64,000 nucleotides of DNA from Salinarimonas sp. GTDB taxonomy: Bacteria; Pseudomonadota; Alphaproteobacteria; Rhizobiales; Beijerinckiaceae. The stretch covers positions 4,820,444 to 4,884,443 of the forward strand of contig NZ_CP157794.1 in NCBI RefSeq assembly GCF_040111675.1, given 5' to 3'. The notes beneath the pieces are model-generated. The model searched no databases and was not told the DNA's origin. It worked only from the letters and a program-made list of their open reading frames with translations. This document shows positions 35,137-44,075 of the stretch, in pieces. A program made the translations under genes and the position numbers. The stretch's first letter is position 1; every line of letters begins with the position of its first letter.

Positions 35137-36632
35137 CCGAGGCGCTCGGCTCCTTCGCCCTGTCCTGGCTCGATCCGTCGCTTCTCCTGCTGACGGCGCT
35201 CGGCACGCTCGCCGGCATCTATGTCGGCGCGATCCCCGGCCTGTCGGTGACGATGGCCGCCTCGATCCTGATCTCGTTCACCTTCAAATGGGAGGTGAAC
35301 GACGCGCTCGCGCTCATCGCCGGCATCTATGTCGGCGGCGTCTACGGCGGGGCGCGCACCGCGATCCTGCTCAACATCCCGGGCTCGCCCGCCGCCATCG
35401 CCACCGCGCTCGATGGCTACCCGCTGGCGAAGAGGGGCCTCGCGGGGGAGGCGATCGGGCTCTCGACCGTGATGTCGGTGATGGGCGGGCTGATCGGCGT
35501 CGCCGCGCTCGCGCTGGCGGCGCCGGCGATCTCCGACGTCGCGCTGATGTTCACCTCGCGGGACTACCTGCTGCTCGGCCTCATCGGCATCCTCCTCGTC
35601 GGCACGCTGTCGGGCGAGAGCCTCGCCAAGGGCGCGTTCTGCGGCGCGCTGGGCGTGATGATCGGCATGGTCGGGCTCGACCCGATGACCGCGCAGGCGC
35701 GCTTCACCTTCGGCTCCATCGACCTGATGGGCGGCATTCCCTACGTCGTCGCCATGATCGGCTTCTTCGGCGTGGCCGAGGCATTGACCCAGCTCGAGAC
35801 CGTCGACAAGGCGGCGGTCAAGCAGAAGATCGCCCGCATCGTCCCGCCCTGGGCCGACGTGCGGCGCTACCTGAAGGTCGGCCTGCGGGCCTCCGGCATC
35901 GGCACCGTGATCGGCGCGCTGCCCGGCACCGGCGGCGACATCGCCGCGCTCCTCGCCTACGACGACGCCAAGCGCGCGACGAAGGCGCCGGAAACGCCGT
36001 TCGGCGAGGGTGCGAAGGAAGGGCTCGTCGCCCCGGAGGCCGCCAACAACGCCGCCGTCGGCGGGGCCTTCGTGCCGATGCTGACGCTCGGCATCCCCGG
36101 CGACGCGGTGACCGCCGTCATCATCGGCGCGCTGTTCATCCACGGGCTCAAGCCCGGGCCGATGCTGCTCGTCGAGACGCCGCACCTGTTCTGGTTCATC
36201 GTCGGCAACCTGACGCTCGCGAACCTGTTCCTGCTCGTCTTCGGGCTCACCGGCGTGCGGGTCTTCACCAGGATCGTCGAGTGCCCGAAGGCGATCCTGA
36301 TCCCGCTGATCCTGATCCTCTCGGCCGTCGGCGCCTACGCGATCCAGAACAATCCCGCCCACATCACCTGGACGCTGGCCTTCGGCGTCGTCGGCTATCT
36401 CCTGAAGAAATACGGGTTCCAGGTCGCGCCGATCATCCTCGGCGTGATCCTCGGGCCGATGATGGACGCGAACTACCGTCGCGCCATGATCGGCGCGAAG
36501 GGCGACGTCGGCCGGTTCCTCGCCGACTTCGTCACCCACCCGATCTCGCTGGCGCTGAGCCTGGCGCTCGTGGCTCTGCTCGTGTCGCAGACGCCGCTCC
36601 CGCGCCTCATCCGGCGAGCAGCGGGAAGGTGA
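35133..36632 (+). CDS. tctA: Tripartite tricarboxylate transporter large subunit TctA
   Basis: 499 residues with about 11-12 membrane helices. Family signatures are AIPGLSVTMAASILISFTF, GGVYGGARTAILLNIPGSPAAIATALDGYPLAKRG, IGALPGTGGDIAALLAYDDAKR and PEAANNAAVGGAFVPMLTLGIPGD (the conserved substrate-path motif). It forms the sodium- or proton-coupled channel. No TctDE two-component genes are adjacent. Its last 26 bases overlap the 3' end of the convergent hydrolase gene. Confidence 0.95.
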   Translation: MTEALGSFALSWLDPSLLLLTALGTLAGIYVGAIPGLSVTMAASILISFTFKWEVNDALALIAGIYVGGVYGGARTAILLNIPGSPAAIATALDGYPLAKRGLAGEAIGLSTVMSVMGGLIGVAALALAAPAISDVALMFTSRDYLLLGLIGILLVGTLSGESLAKGAFCGALGVMIGMVGLDPMTAQARFTFGSIDLMGGIPYVVAMIGFFGVAEALTQLETVDKAAVKQKIARIVPPWADVRRYLKVGLRASGIGTVIGALPGTGGDIAALLAYDDAKRATKAPETPFGEGAKEGLVAPEAANNAAVGGAFVPMLTLGIPGDAVTAVIIGALFIHGLKPGPMLLVETPHLFWFIVGNLTLANLFLLVFGLTGVRVFTRIVECPKAILIPLILILSAVGAYAIQNNPAHITWTLAFGVVGYLLKKYGFQVAPIILGVILGPMMDANYRRAMIGAKGDVGRFLADFVTHPISLALSLALVALLVSQTPLPRLIRRAAGR

Positions 36633-38145
36633 CCGCGAGCGCCCAGGCGAAGGCCACCGCGTTGGCGATCCCCGCCACCGCGGGGTGGAGCGTCGCGCCG
36701 TAGGCCCATCGGCTGAAGAGGCCGTAGACCAGGAGGAAGGCCCCGATCACCGGCACGATGATGACGAGGAAGAACAGCCGCTCGAAGTCGAGCGCCACCG
36801 CCAGCGCCAGCGAGACCACGAAGGCGAGCTTCGCCGCCGCGTAGCCGAAGCGCGCCGCGCCCGGCCCGCGCGTCGCCCATTCGTCGGCGAGGAAGAACGA
36901 GAGGGTGCCCGCCAGCATGATCCCGATCAGCGGCAGCCGGTCGGCGCCGGGCACGAAGCTCGTCACGTAGGCGTCGAGCGGCCAGACGATGCCGACGAAC
37001 CCGTAGGCGACCACGGCGGCGGTCGCCAGCGCGAGCCGGCCCCGGAAGGGGCGCGGACCGGGGCGCGTCCAGCCGCGCCGCCGCGCATAGGCGAGGCAGG
37101 CCGCGGTGAGGAGGCCGTAGGCGAGGAAGTGCGCCGCGAGATAGTCGGCGACGAGCACCGGCAGGATCTGCGTCGGCACGACCCGCAGCAGGAGCGGCGT
37201 CGCGAGCGCCGGGACGACGAGCACGATCCACAGACGTCGCCAGGGCAGCCCCGCGCCGACGGGCGCCGGCGCGGCCCGCGGCAGCAGCCGCGAGAGCGGG
37301 CGCGCGGCGACGACGATCCCGGCGAGGAGCAGCAGGATCAGCGGCCCGCGCCGGTCGATATACGGCTGGGCCGCCCGCTCGACGCCGAAGGCCGCGTCGA
37401 GCCAGGCGAGCGTCTCCTCCAGCGTCTCGCGGGAATAGAGCACGCCGACATGCTCGACGCCGTCGGCGAAGACGGCGCGGCGCCCCGTGCCCGCCGCGAC
37501 GTCGCCGTAGGTGACGGCCTCCTCGGCCGCGCCGTCGACCGCGAGGCCGACCGCGCGCAGGGCCTCCTGTTTCAGGCCCGCCTCGAGCCCGCCGACGACC
37601 ACGAGCAGGTTCTCCGGAGACGTCGGCGTCACCGCGGGCGAGAACATCGAGACGGCGACGACCGCCTCGGCCGCCGGCAGCTCCTGCGCCGCCCGCACCA
37701 CGATGTCGGAGGCCATGGAATGGCCCAGCAGCGCGATCCGCCCGTCACCGAGGCCGCGCGCGTGCTCCGCCACCGCCCGCGTCTCCGCGACGAGGGTGCG
37801 CGTCGCGCCGTCCTCCTCGACGATCGAGCCCGCGAGCGGGCGCGGATTGCGGCCGTGCCCGGCGAAGTCGAAGCTCACCGCGACGTAGCCGTTGCGGGCC
37901 AGCGTCACGGCGAAGGCCTGCATCAGCTGGCGCGATCCGGCGAAGCCGTGGGCGATGACCACCGCCGGCCCGCGCGCGCCCTCCGCCGGGCGGTGGACGG
38001 TCGCGGGAATGTGCTCGATCGCCGTTCGCTCGACGACGAGGCCCTCCGTCGTGGCGTCGAGCCGCACCAGCGCGACGGCGATCGCGAGCCCCGCGAGGAG
38101 CGCCAGCACGGGGTCGACGAGCCGCTTCACCGTTCCGCTCCGCAT
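36607..38145 (-). CDS. Alpha/beta hydrolase fused to a polytopic membrane domain
   Basis: About 512 residues. After one N-terminal membrane helix there is a hydrolase domain (about 35-290): oxyanion region VVIAHGFAGSRQLM, nucleophile elbow LLGHSMASD (G-x-S-x-G variant with Ala at the last place), and histidine candidate DGVEHVGVLY. The second half has roughly eight membrane helices (LILLLLAGIVVAARPL... FPLLAG). The role is unknown; a membrane-bound esterase or acyl-transfer enzyme is possible. ATGATG at 38148/38145 gives two starts; the second has better spacing from GAGGGAGGG. Its end overlaps tctA by 26 bases, convergent. Confidence 0.82.
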   Translation of the reverse strand: MRSGTVKRLVDPVLALLAGLAIAVALVRLDATTEGLVVERTAIEHIPATVHRPAEGARGPAVVIAHGFAGSRQLMQAFAVTLARNGYVAVSFDFAGHGRNPRPLAGSIVEEDGATRTLVAETRAVAEHARGLGDGRIALLGHSMASDIVVRAAQELPAAEAVVAVSMFSPAVTPTSPENLLVVVGGLEAGLKQEALRAVGLAVDGAAEEAVTYGDVAAGTGRRAVFADGVEHVGVLYSRETLEETLAWLDAAFGVERAAQPYIDRRGPLILLLLAGIVVAARPLSRLLPRAAPAPVGAGLPWRRLWIVLVVPALATPLLLRVVPTQILPVLVADYLAAHFLAYGLLTAACLAYARRRGWTRPGPRPFRGRLALATAAVVAYGFVGIVWPLDAYVTSFVPGADRLPLIGIMLAGTLSFFLADEWATRGPGAARFGYAAAKLAFVVSLALAVALDFERLFFLVIIVPVIGAFLLVYGLFSRWAYGATLHPAVAGIANAVAFAWALAVTFPLLAG

Positions 38146-38424
38146 CATCCCTCCCTCGTCGCCCGTCGCGGGCCGTCGCGGCCGAGGCTGGACCGGACGG
38201 GCGCCGGGCGCAATCCGTCGTGCGCGGGGGGCGAGACCTGCGCCAGCCACCAATGAGAGCTTATGCCTCTGTTTACCCGCCACCATCATCATGCGAGGCC
38301 CGTCTCGCCGGAGACGGACAGCCCCGCGCCGGAGCTCCGCGCCATGACCGTCGCCTCGAAACACGCCTGCGCGCCCGCGTGTCCGCGCCGGACGCCGCAT
38401 CGCCGCGCCTGAGGACGCCGCCGC

Positions 38425-41400
38425 ATGCCGCGCCTGTCGCTCCAACGCCTCCTTCCCGTCGCCTTCGCCGCGGTCGGGCTGGCCGTCGCGTTCGGGGCGT
38501 TGCACCTGTTCGACCGCGCCGAGCGGTTGCGTCATCTGGAGGAGCGCGCCACCGCGACCTTGGCGGCCGTCGTCGAAGCGGCCGGGCTTCAGACGGCGCT
38601 CGCCAAGGAGGTCGCGCTGCGCGCCGTCCTCCTCGCGCAGGCGCGCGAGCCGAACGCCGTGGCCGCGGCCGAGGCGGCGCTGGCGGCCGCCATCGCGGCG
38701 CAGGACGAGACGCTCACGCGTCTGCAGCGGCAGGTCGCGACCGGCGCCGACGCCCTCACCGGGCCGCTCGACGCCGACGTCGGGGCGCTGGTGTCGCGCG
38801 CGCGCTCGGTGGAGCGGCTCGCGCTGCGCGTCGCCGCGGGGGAGCCTGAGGTGATCGCCCTCACCTCGGATACGGACGCCCTCGTCGCCCGGGTGCGGCA
38901 GATGAACCGGATGATCAGGGCGACGATGGAACAGTGGGAGCGCGAGGCGCATGCGCGCCAGAGGGCGCTCGAAGGCTTGGCGGCGATCCTCGTCACCGCG
39001 CTCGTCGCCTGCTGCTTGTTCCCGATCCTGTTCATGCTCCAGCGGCGGAACCGGCAGCTGCAGAGCGCCTCCGCCGGCCTCGCCGCAGCGGCGGAGGAAC
39101 TCGGCGTAATGTCCGAAATGGCGCAGGTCGCGCCCTGGCACATCGCGCCGGCGAGCGGCGAGGTGCGCTGGTCCGAGCGCCTGGTTCGCCTGCTCGGCCT
39201 GTCCGGCGCGGGCGCGCCGAGCCTGCCAGCGACGCTCGCCCTGTTCGAGCCCGCCTCGGCCGAGCGGCTCGCCAGGGTCGTCGCCCGCGCCCGCGGGAGC
39301 GGCGAGGGCTGGGACGTCGAGCTCACCACGACGGCGGCCGTCGGGTCGCGCCGGATGCGCTGCTTCGGCCAGGCCGTGCGCGAGCACGGGCGCATCGTCT
39401 CCATCGCCTGCGCGATGCAGGACGTCACCGACGGCGCCCTCGCCCGCGCGCGCTACGAGGCGGCCCAGCAGCGGCTCGCGATGGCGACCGAGGGCGCCAA
39501 TATCGGCCTGTGGGACTGGTCCCCGGAGACGGACGAGGCCTGGTACGACGACACCTGGTTCGGCATGCTCGGCTACGACCCGGGCGAGCTTCCGGCCACC
39601 GGCACGACCTGGATCACGCTCGTCCACCCCGACGACGCGCCGGGCGCCCGCGACCGGCTCGCGCGGCACGTCGAAGGCGCGACGCCGGACTACAAGGCCG
39701 AGTTCCGCATGCGGACGAAGGACGGCGCCTGGCGGTGGATCCTGGCGGTCGGTCGCGTCGCCGCCCGCGACGCCGCCGGCGCGGCGAGCCGGATCTCGGG
39801 GCTGCACCTCGACATCACCGAGCGGCGCGAGGCCGAGGCGGCGCTCGCCGCGAGCGAGGAGCGCTTCCGCTGCCTCACCGCCATGAGCTCCGACTGGTAT
39901 TGGGAGCAGGACGCGGACCTGCGCTTCGTGCAGTTCTCCCACGAGATCGAAAGCGTGTGGAAGGTTCGCACCGAGCTCCTCGGCAAGACCCGGCGCGAGC
40001 TGCCGATCGTGCTCGAGAACGCGACCTGGGAGGAGCATCAGGCCGTGCTCGACCGGCACGAGCCGTTCCGCGATCTCGAATACCGGATCGCCGACGGCGG
40101 AGACCGGCGCTGGTTCCGCGTCAGCGGCGACCCGATCTTCGGCCCGGACGGCGGCTTCCGCGGCTATCGCGGGGTCGGCTCCGACATCACCGAGCGCCGC
40201 CTCGCGCTCGAGCAGCAGGTCGCCGCGCGCGAGGCCGCCTCGGAGCGCGCCCGACAGCTGCAGCTGACGCTCGCCCACATGATCCAGGGCCTGACGATGT
40301 ACGACGGCGCGGGCCGTCTGGTGATCTGGAACGACCGGTATCTCGAGCTGATGGACCTGCCGCGGGAGGAGATCCGCCACGGCATGCACCTCTCCGAGGT
40401 GCTCGAGCTGCGCCGGCGCTGCGGCTCCTTCGACCATCCGGTCGCCGAGGCGCTCGCCGCCTTCCTCGCCCGCATCTCCCGCGGCGAGGAGATGCGCGCC
40501 ACGGTCCGCACGCGCTCCGGCCGGCTGATCGCGCAGATCAACGCGCCCATTCCCGGCGGCGGCTGGGTGACGACCCACGAGGACGTCACCGAGCGCGAGC
40601 AGGTCGCGGCCCGCATCAGCCACGCGGCCCATCACGACGTGCTCACGGGCCTCGCCAACCGCGCCTCGCTGAAGATGCACGTGGACGAGGCCCTGCGCGC
40701 CGCGGTGGCGCAGCCCTTCTCGGTCATGCTGATCGACCTCGATCGCTTCAAGGCGGTGAACGACACGTTCGGCCACGCCATCGGCGACGCGCTGCTCGTC
40801 GAGGCGGCGGAGCGGATGACGGCGCTGGTCCGGCACGGCGACGTCGTGGCGCGCCTGGGCGGGGACGAGTTCGCCGTGCTCCAGCGCACCGGGCGCGAGG
40901 GCCGCGGGGGAGCGGAAGCGCTCGCCAAGCGGCTCCTCTCCGCGCTGGTCGACCCCTTCTGGATCGACGGGCGCCAGATCTCCATCGGCGCGTCGATCGG
41001 CGTCGCCCTCGCGCCCGAGCACGGACGGGAGGTCGACGAGCTGATGCGCAACGCCGACACCGCGCTCTACCGCGTCAAGGCCGACGGCCGCAACGGCTGG
41101 CGCGTCTTCGACGGCGACCTCGACGCCGCCGCGCGCAGCCGCCGCGAGCTCGCCCGAGACCTGCGCGAGGCGCTCCACCGGCGCGAATTCCATCTCAACT
41201 TCCAGCCCATCGTCGATCTCGGCAGCCGGCGGGCGGTCGGGGTCGAGACGCTGCTGCGCTGGAGCCACCCGCGCCGCGGCCTGGTCTCGCCGGGAATCTT
41301 CATTCCGCTGCTCGAGGAGACCGGCCTCATCACCGGGGTGGGCGACTGGGTGCTGGCGCAGGCCTGCCGCGAGGCGGCGGCGCTGCCGGAGCACGTGCGC

Positions 41401-41913
41401 CTGGCGGTCAACGTCTCGCCGGCTCAGCTGCGCAATCGCGGGCTTCTCGACGTCGTGGTGACCGCGCTGGAAGAAACCGGGCTCGCGCCCGAGCGGCTGG
41501 AGCTCGAGGTGACCGAGACGGTGCTCCTCGACGACGACCAGGCGCTGCTCGCCGACCTGCGGCGCGTGAAGGCGCTCGGGGTGCGGATCTCGCTCGACGA
41601 TTTCGGAACGGGCTACTCGTCCTTGAGCTATCTGCGCATGTTCCCGTTCGACAAGATCAAGATCGACAAGTCGTTCGTGAACGACTTCGTCGAGCGCGAG
41701 GATTGCGCGGCCATCGTCTGCTCGGTGATCGCGCTGGCGCGCAGCCTCGACATGGTCTGCACGGCGGAGGGCGTCGAGACCGAGACGCAGGCGGCGATGC
41801 TGCGCGCCGCCGGTTGCGATCTCGCCCAGGGCTTCCTGTTCTCGAAGCCCAAGCCCCTGGCCGATCTCGACCTCGACGCCCTCGGCGCCGAGCCGGAGCG
41901 GCGCATCGCCTGA
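38425..41913 (+). CDS. PAS-GGDEF-EAL cyclic-di-GMP signalling protein
   Basis: 1162 residues. Two membrane helices (about 10-30 and 188-206) bracket a helical periplasmic sensor. Then come several PAS domains: an early one around residues 235-330, one with GLWDWSPETDEAWYDDTWFGMLGYDPGEL (PAS/PAC ending HLDITERREAE), one with FRCLTAMSSDWYWEQDADLRF, and a PAS-7-like one with TYDGAGRLVIWNDRYLEL-type sequence. The diguanylate cyclase domain has an intact GGDEF (812-816) and DLDRFKAVND. The phosphodiesterase EAL domain has ETLLR (941-945), EVTETVLL and DDFGTGYSSL. Both output domains look catalytically complete. It probably ties redox or ligand sensing to motility or biofilm control. Confidence 0.93.
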   Translation: MPRLSLQRLLPVAFAAVGLAVAFGALHLFDRAERLRHLEERATATLAAVVEAAGLQTALAKEVALRAVLLAQAREPNAVAAAEAALAAAIAAQDETLTRLQRQVATGADALTGPLDADVGALVSRARSVERLALRVAAGEPEVIALTSDTDALVARVRQMNRMIRATMEQWEREAHARQRALEGLAAILVTALVACCLFPILFMLQRRNRQLQSASAGLAAAAEELGVMSEMAQVAPWHIAPASGEVRWSERLVRLLGLSGAGAPSLPATLALFEPASAERLARVVARARGSGEGWDVELTTTAAVGSRRMRCFGQAVREHGRIVSIACAMQDVTDGALARARYEAAQQRLAMATEGANIGLWDWSPETDEAWYDDTWFGMLGYDPGELPATGTTWITLVHPDDAPGARDRLARHVEGATPDYKAEFRMRTKDGAWRWILAVGRVAARDAAGAASRISGLHLDITERREAEAALAASEERFRCLTAMSSDWYWEQDADLRFVQFSHEIESVWKVRTELLGKTRRELPIVLENATWEEHQAVLDRHEPFRDLEYRIADGGDRRWFRVSGDPIFGPDGGFRGYRGVGSDITERRLALEQQVAAREAASERARQLQLTLAHMIQGLTMYDGAGRLVIWNDRYLELMDLPREEIRHGMHLSEVLELRRRCGSFDHPVAEALAAFLARISRGEEMRATVRTRSGRLIAQINAPIPGGGWVTTHEDVTEREQVAARISHAAHHDVLTGLANRASLKMHVDEALRAAVAQPFSVMLIDLDRFKAVNDTFGHAIGDALLVEAAERMTALVRHGDVVARLGGDEFAVLQRTGREGRGGAEALAKRLLSALVDPFWIDGRQISIGASIGVALAPEHGREVDELMRNADTALYRVKADGRNGWRVFDGDLDAAARSRRELARDLREALHRREFHLNFQPIVDLGSRRAVGVETLLRWSHPRRGLVSPGIFIPLLEETGLITGVGDWVLAQACREAAALPEHVRLAVNVSPAQLRNRGLLDVVVTALEETGLAPERLELEVTETVLLDDDQALLADLRRVKALGVRISLDDFGTGYSSLSYLRMFPFDKIKIDKSFVNDFVEREDCAAIVCSVIALARSLDMVCTAEGVETETQAAMLRAAGCDLAQGFLFSKPKPLADLDLDALGAEPERRIA

Positions 41914-41927
41914 GGCGCGCCACGCGT

Positions 41928-42935
41928 TCAGTCGGCGATCTTCTCCACCGAGACCCGGTGCATCGGCTCGCCCGTCCGGGCGAAGGCGTCGATGTTGGCC
42001 AGCGTCGTCTCGGCGATGTTGCCGAGCGCCTCCTTGGTGAAGAAGGCCTGGTGCCCGGTGATCAGCACGTTGGGGAAGGTGAGCAGGCGCGCGAACACGT
42101 CGTCGCCGATGATGTTGTTCGACAAATCCTCGAAGAACAGGTCCCCCTCCTCCTCATAGACGTCGAGCGCGAGGCGGCCGATGATCCCGGCCTTCAGCCC
42201 CGCGAGCACGGCGCGGGTGTCGATCACCGCCCCGCGGCTGGTGTTGACGATCATCACCCCGCGCTTCATGCGCCGGATCGCGTCGGCATCGATCATGTGG
42301 TGCGTCTGCGGCGTGAGCGGACAGTGCAGCGAGATCACGTCCGAGCGGGCGAACAGCTCCTCGCGCGAGACGTAGGCGATGCCGCGGGCGACGCAGTCCG
42401 GGTTCTCGTGGACGTCGTGGGCGATGACGGTGCAGCCGAACCCCTGCAGGATGCCCGCCGTGATCGCGCCGATCTGCCCCGTGCCGACGATGCCCGCCGT
42501 CTTGCCGTGGAGGTCGAAGCCGAGCAGGCCGTCGAGGGCGAAATTGCCCTCGCGCACCCGGTTGAAGGCGCGGTGGATGTTGCGGTTGAGCGCGAGGATG
42601 AGCGCCAGCGTGTGCTCGGCGACCGCGTGCGGCGAATAGGCCGGCACCCGCGCCACCGTGAGCCCGAGCCGGCGCGCCGCCTGGAGGTCGATGTTGTTGA
42701 AGCCCGCGCAGCGCAGCGCGACCAAGCGCACTCCCATGCCGGCGAGCTTCTCCAGCACGGCGGCGTCGCCGTGATCGTTGACGAAGACGCACACCGCCTG
42801 CGCGGCGTCTGCCAGCACGGCGGAATCGGCCGTGAGGGTCGCCTCGACGAAGACGAGCTCGTGGCCCGTTGCGCGCGCGGCCTCCGTCAGGAAGACGCGG
42901 TCGTAGGGCTTGGCGCTGAAGACGACGACTTTCAC
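41928..42935 (-). CDS. ldhA: D-lactate dehydrogenase-type 2-hydroxyacid dehydrogenase
   Basis: 335 residues. It begins MKVVVFSAKPYD. The NAD site is GIVGTGQIGAITA (about 152), and catalytic Arg/Glu/His lie in LRCAGFNNID, VYEEEG and TGHQAFFTKEAL. It matches fermentative D-LDH of the LdhA type, reducing pyruvate to D-lactate. GTG 42935 is chosen with GGAG ten bases upstream; GTG 42944 overlaps the stop of the pfkB gene (GTGA) and is also possible. It is cotranscribed with the phosphofructokinase gene, a glycolysis-to-lactate pair. Confidence 0.9.
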   Translation of the reverse strand: MKVVVFSAKPYDRVFLTEAARATGHELVFVEATLTADSAVLADAAQAVCVFVNDHGDAAVLEKLAGMGVRLVALRCAGFNNIDLQAARRLGLTVARVPAYSPHAVAEHTLALILALNRNIHRAFNRVREGNFALDGLLGFDLHGKTAGIVGTGQIGAITAGILQGFGCTVIAHDVHENPDCVARGIAYVSREELFARSDVISLHCPLTPQTHHMIDADAIRRMKRGVMIVNTSRGAVIDTRAVLAGLKAGIIGRLALDVYEEEGDLFFEDLSNNIIGDDVFARLLTFPNVLITGHQAFFTKEALGNIAETTLANIDAFARTGEPMHRVSVEKIAD

Positions 42936-42940
42936 GTTTC

Positions 42941-43867
42941 TCACTCTCCGATCTCGTGTCGCAGGCGCTCGACGTCCTCGCGCCGGCACAGCTCCGTGCC
43001 CGGCGTCAGCACGGCGGCGGTGCCGGCGGCCATGCCGAGCACGAAGGCCTCGCGCGCGGAGAGGCCGGTGGCGAGGCCGAAGGTCATGCCGGCGACGAAG
43101 CTGTCGCCCGCGCCGACTGCCGAGCGCACCTCCACCTGCGGCACGTCCTTGCGCACGATCCCCTCCTTCGAGGCGAGGATCGCGCCCTCGTGGCCGAGCG
43201 TCACCGCGACGAGGGCGACCTTGCCGGCCTCGACGAACGACATCGCCGCCTCCGCGATGGCGTCGGGGCCGTCGAGCCTGCGCCCGACAGCCTTCTCGAG
43301 CTCGCCCTGGCTCGGCTTCACGAGATGGACGCCGCCATGCTCCAGCGTCTCGGCGAGGGCGGGACCGGAGGTGTCGAGCACGAGCTTCGCGCCCTTGCGC
43401 GCGGCGATCTCCGCGATGCGGCCGTAGAAGCCGGGCTGCGTCCCGCGCGGCAGCGAGCCGGAGGCGACGATCCAGTCGACGTCGCGGCCCGCGATCTCCT
43501 CGATCACGGCCCGGCATTCGCCGTCGCGCAGGAGCGGGCCCTCCGGCACGAAGCGGTATTCCTTACCCGACGCGCGCTCGTAGACGACGTGGCTGATGCG
43601 CGTGTCGTCGTGGATCGGAATGCGCTCGAAGGCGAGCCCGCGCTGGGAGACGAGGGCGTCGAGCACGCCGCCGGTGACGCCGCCCGCGGCGAAGACGGCG
43701 CAGGCCTCGGCGCCGAGCTCCTGGAGCACGCGCGCGACGTTGATGCCGCCGCCGCCGGGATCGTAGCGCTCGTTCGAGGTGCGGATCTTGTGCGTGTGGC
43801 GCACCCGGTCGGTCTCGGCCGAGCCGTCGACCGACGGATTGAGCGTGAGGGTGACGATCGGCTTCAT
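42941..43867 (-). CDS. pfkB: 6-phosphofructokinase 2 / PfkB-family sugar kinase
   Basis: 308-residue ribokinase-fold enzyme. VTLTLNPSVDGSAE, the substrate loop PGGGGINVARVLQELG, SGSLPRGT, VKPSQGEL and the PfkB signature VRSAVGAGDSFVAGM with catalytic Asp are present. The run of four glycines and the overall wording are closest to E. coli PfkB (6-phosphofructokinase II) rather than FruK or LacC. It phosphorylates fructose 6-phosphate. It overlaps the downstream ldhA-like reading frame at a GTGA. No clear FNR/FixK box is seen upstream. Confidence 0.9.
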   Translation of the reverse strand: MKPIVTLTLNPSVDGSAETDRVRHTHKIRTSNERYDPGGGGINVARVLQELGAEACAVFAAGGVTGGVLDALVSQRGLAFERIPIHDDTRISHVVYERASGKEYRFVPEGPLLRDGECRAVIEEIAGRDVDWIVASGSLPRGTQPGFYGRIAEIAARKGAKLVLDTSGPALAETLEHGGVHLVKPSQGELEKAVGRRLDGPDAIAEAAMSFVEAGKVALVAVTLGHEGAILASKEGIVRKDVPQVEVRSAVGAGDSFVAGMTFGLATGLSAREAFVLGMAAGTAAVLTPGTELCRREDVERLRHEIGE

Positions 43868-44075
43868 GGCCTCTCCCGAGGGGTGGACGGCTCTGGAACG
43901 CGCGCGGCGGCCCGCCGGGTGACGTTGCGCGCGCCCCGCGGTTCCGCATGACGACGGTGAGAGCGACATCGTGACCCGCCGCATGCAGGGCGCGCAACTC
44001 GGGCTCATCCGGACGCGCGCACCGGACGCAGGCGGAACCGTCGCGTCGCGCCGCCTGTTCCATAAGCCGCAAGCC

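Noticed and set aside
36607..41394. Very long open frame on the - strand running opposite the PAS-GGDEF-EAL gene and on into the hydrolase gene
   Set aside because: It is a by-product of strong GC bias at third positions: the translated sequence before the real hydrolase start is low-complexity Arg/Glu/His/Gly-rich with no domain, while the opposite strand has complete domains.
42936..42944. GTG 42944 as the only start of the lactate dehydrogenase
   Set aside because: The overlap with the upstream stop is attractive, but the Shine-Dalgarno-like GGAG would be one base away. GTG 42935 has workable spacing and begins where family similarity begins, so both are noted and the latter used.
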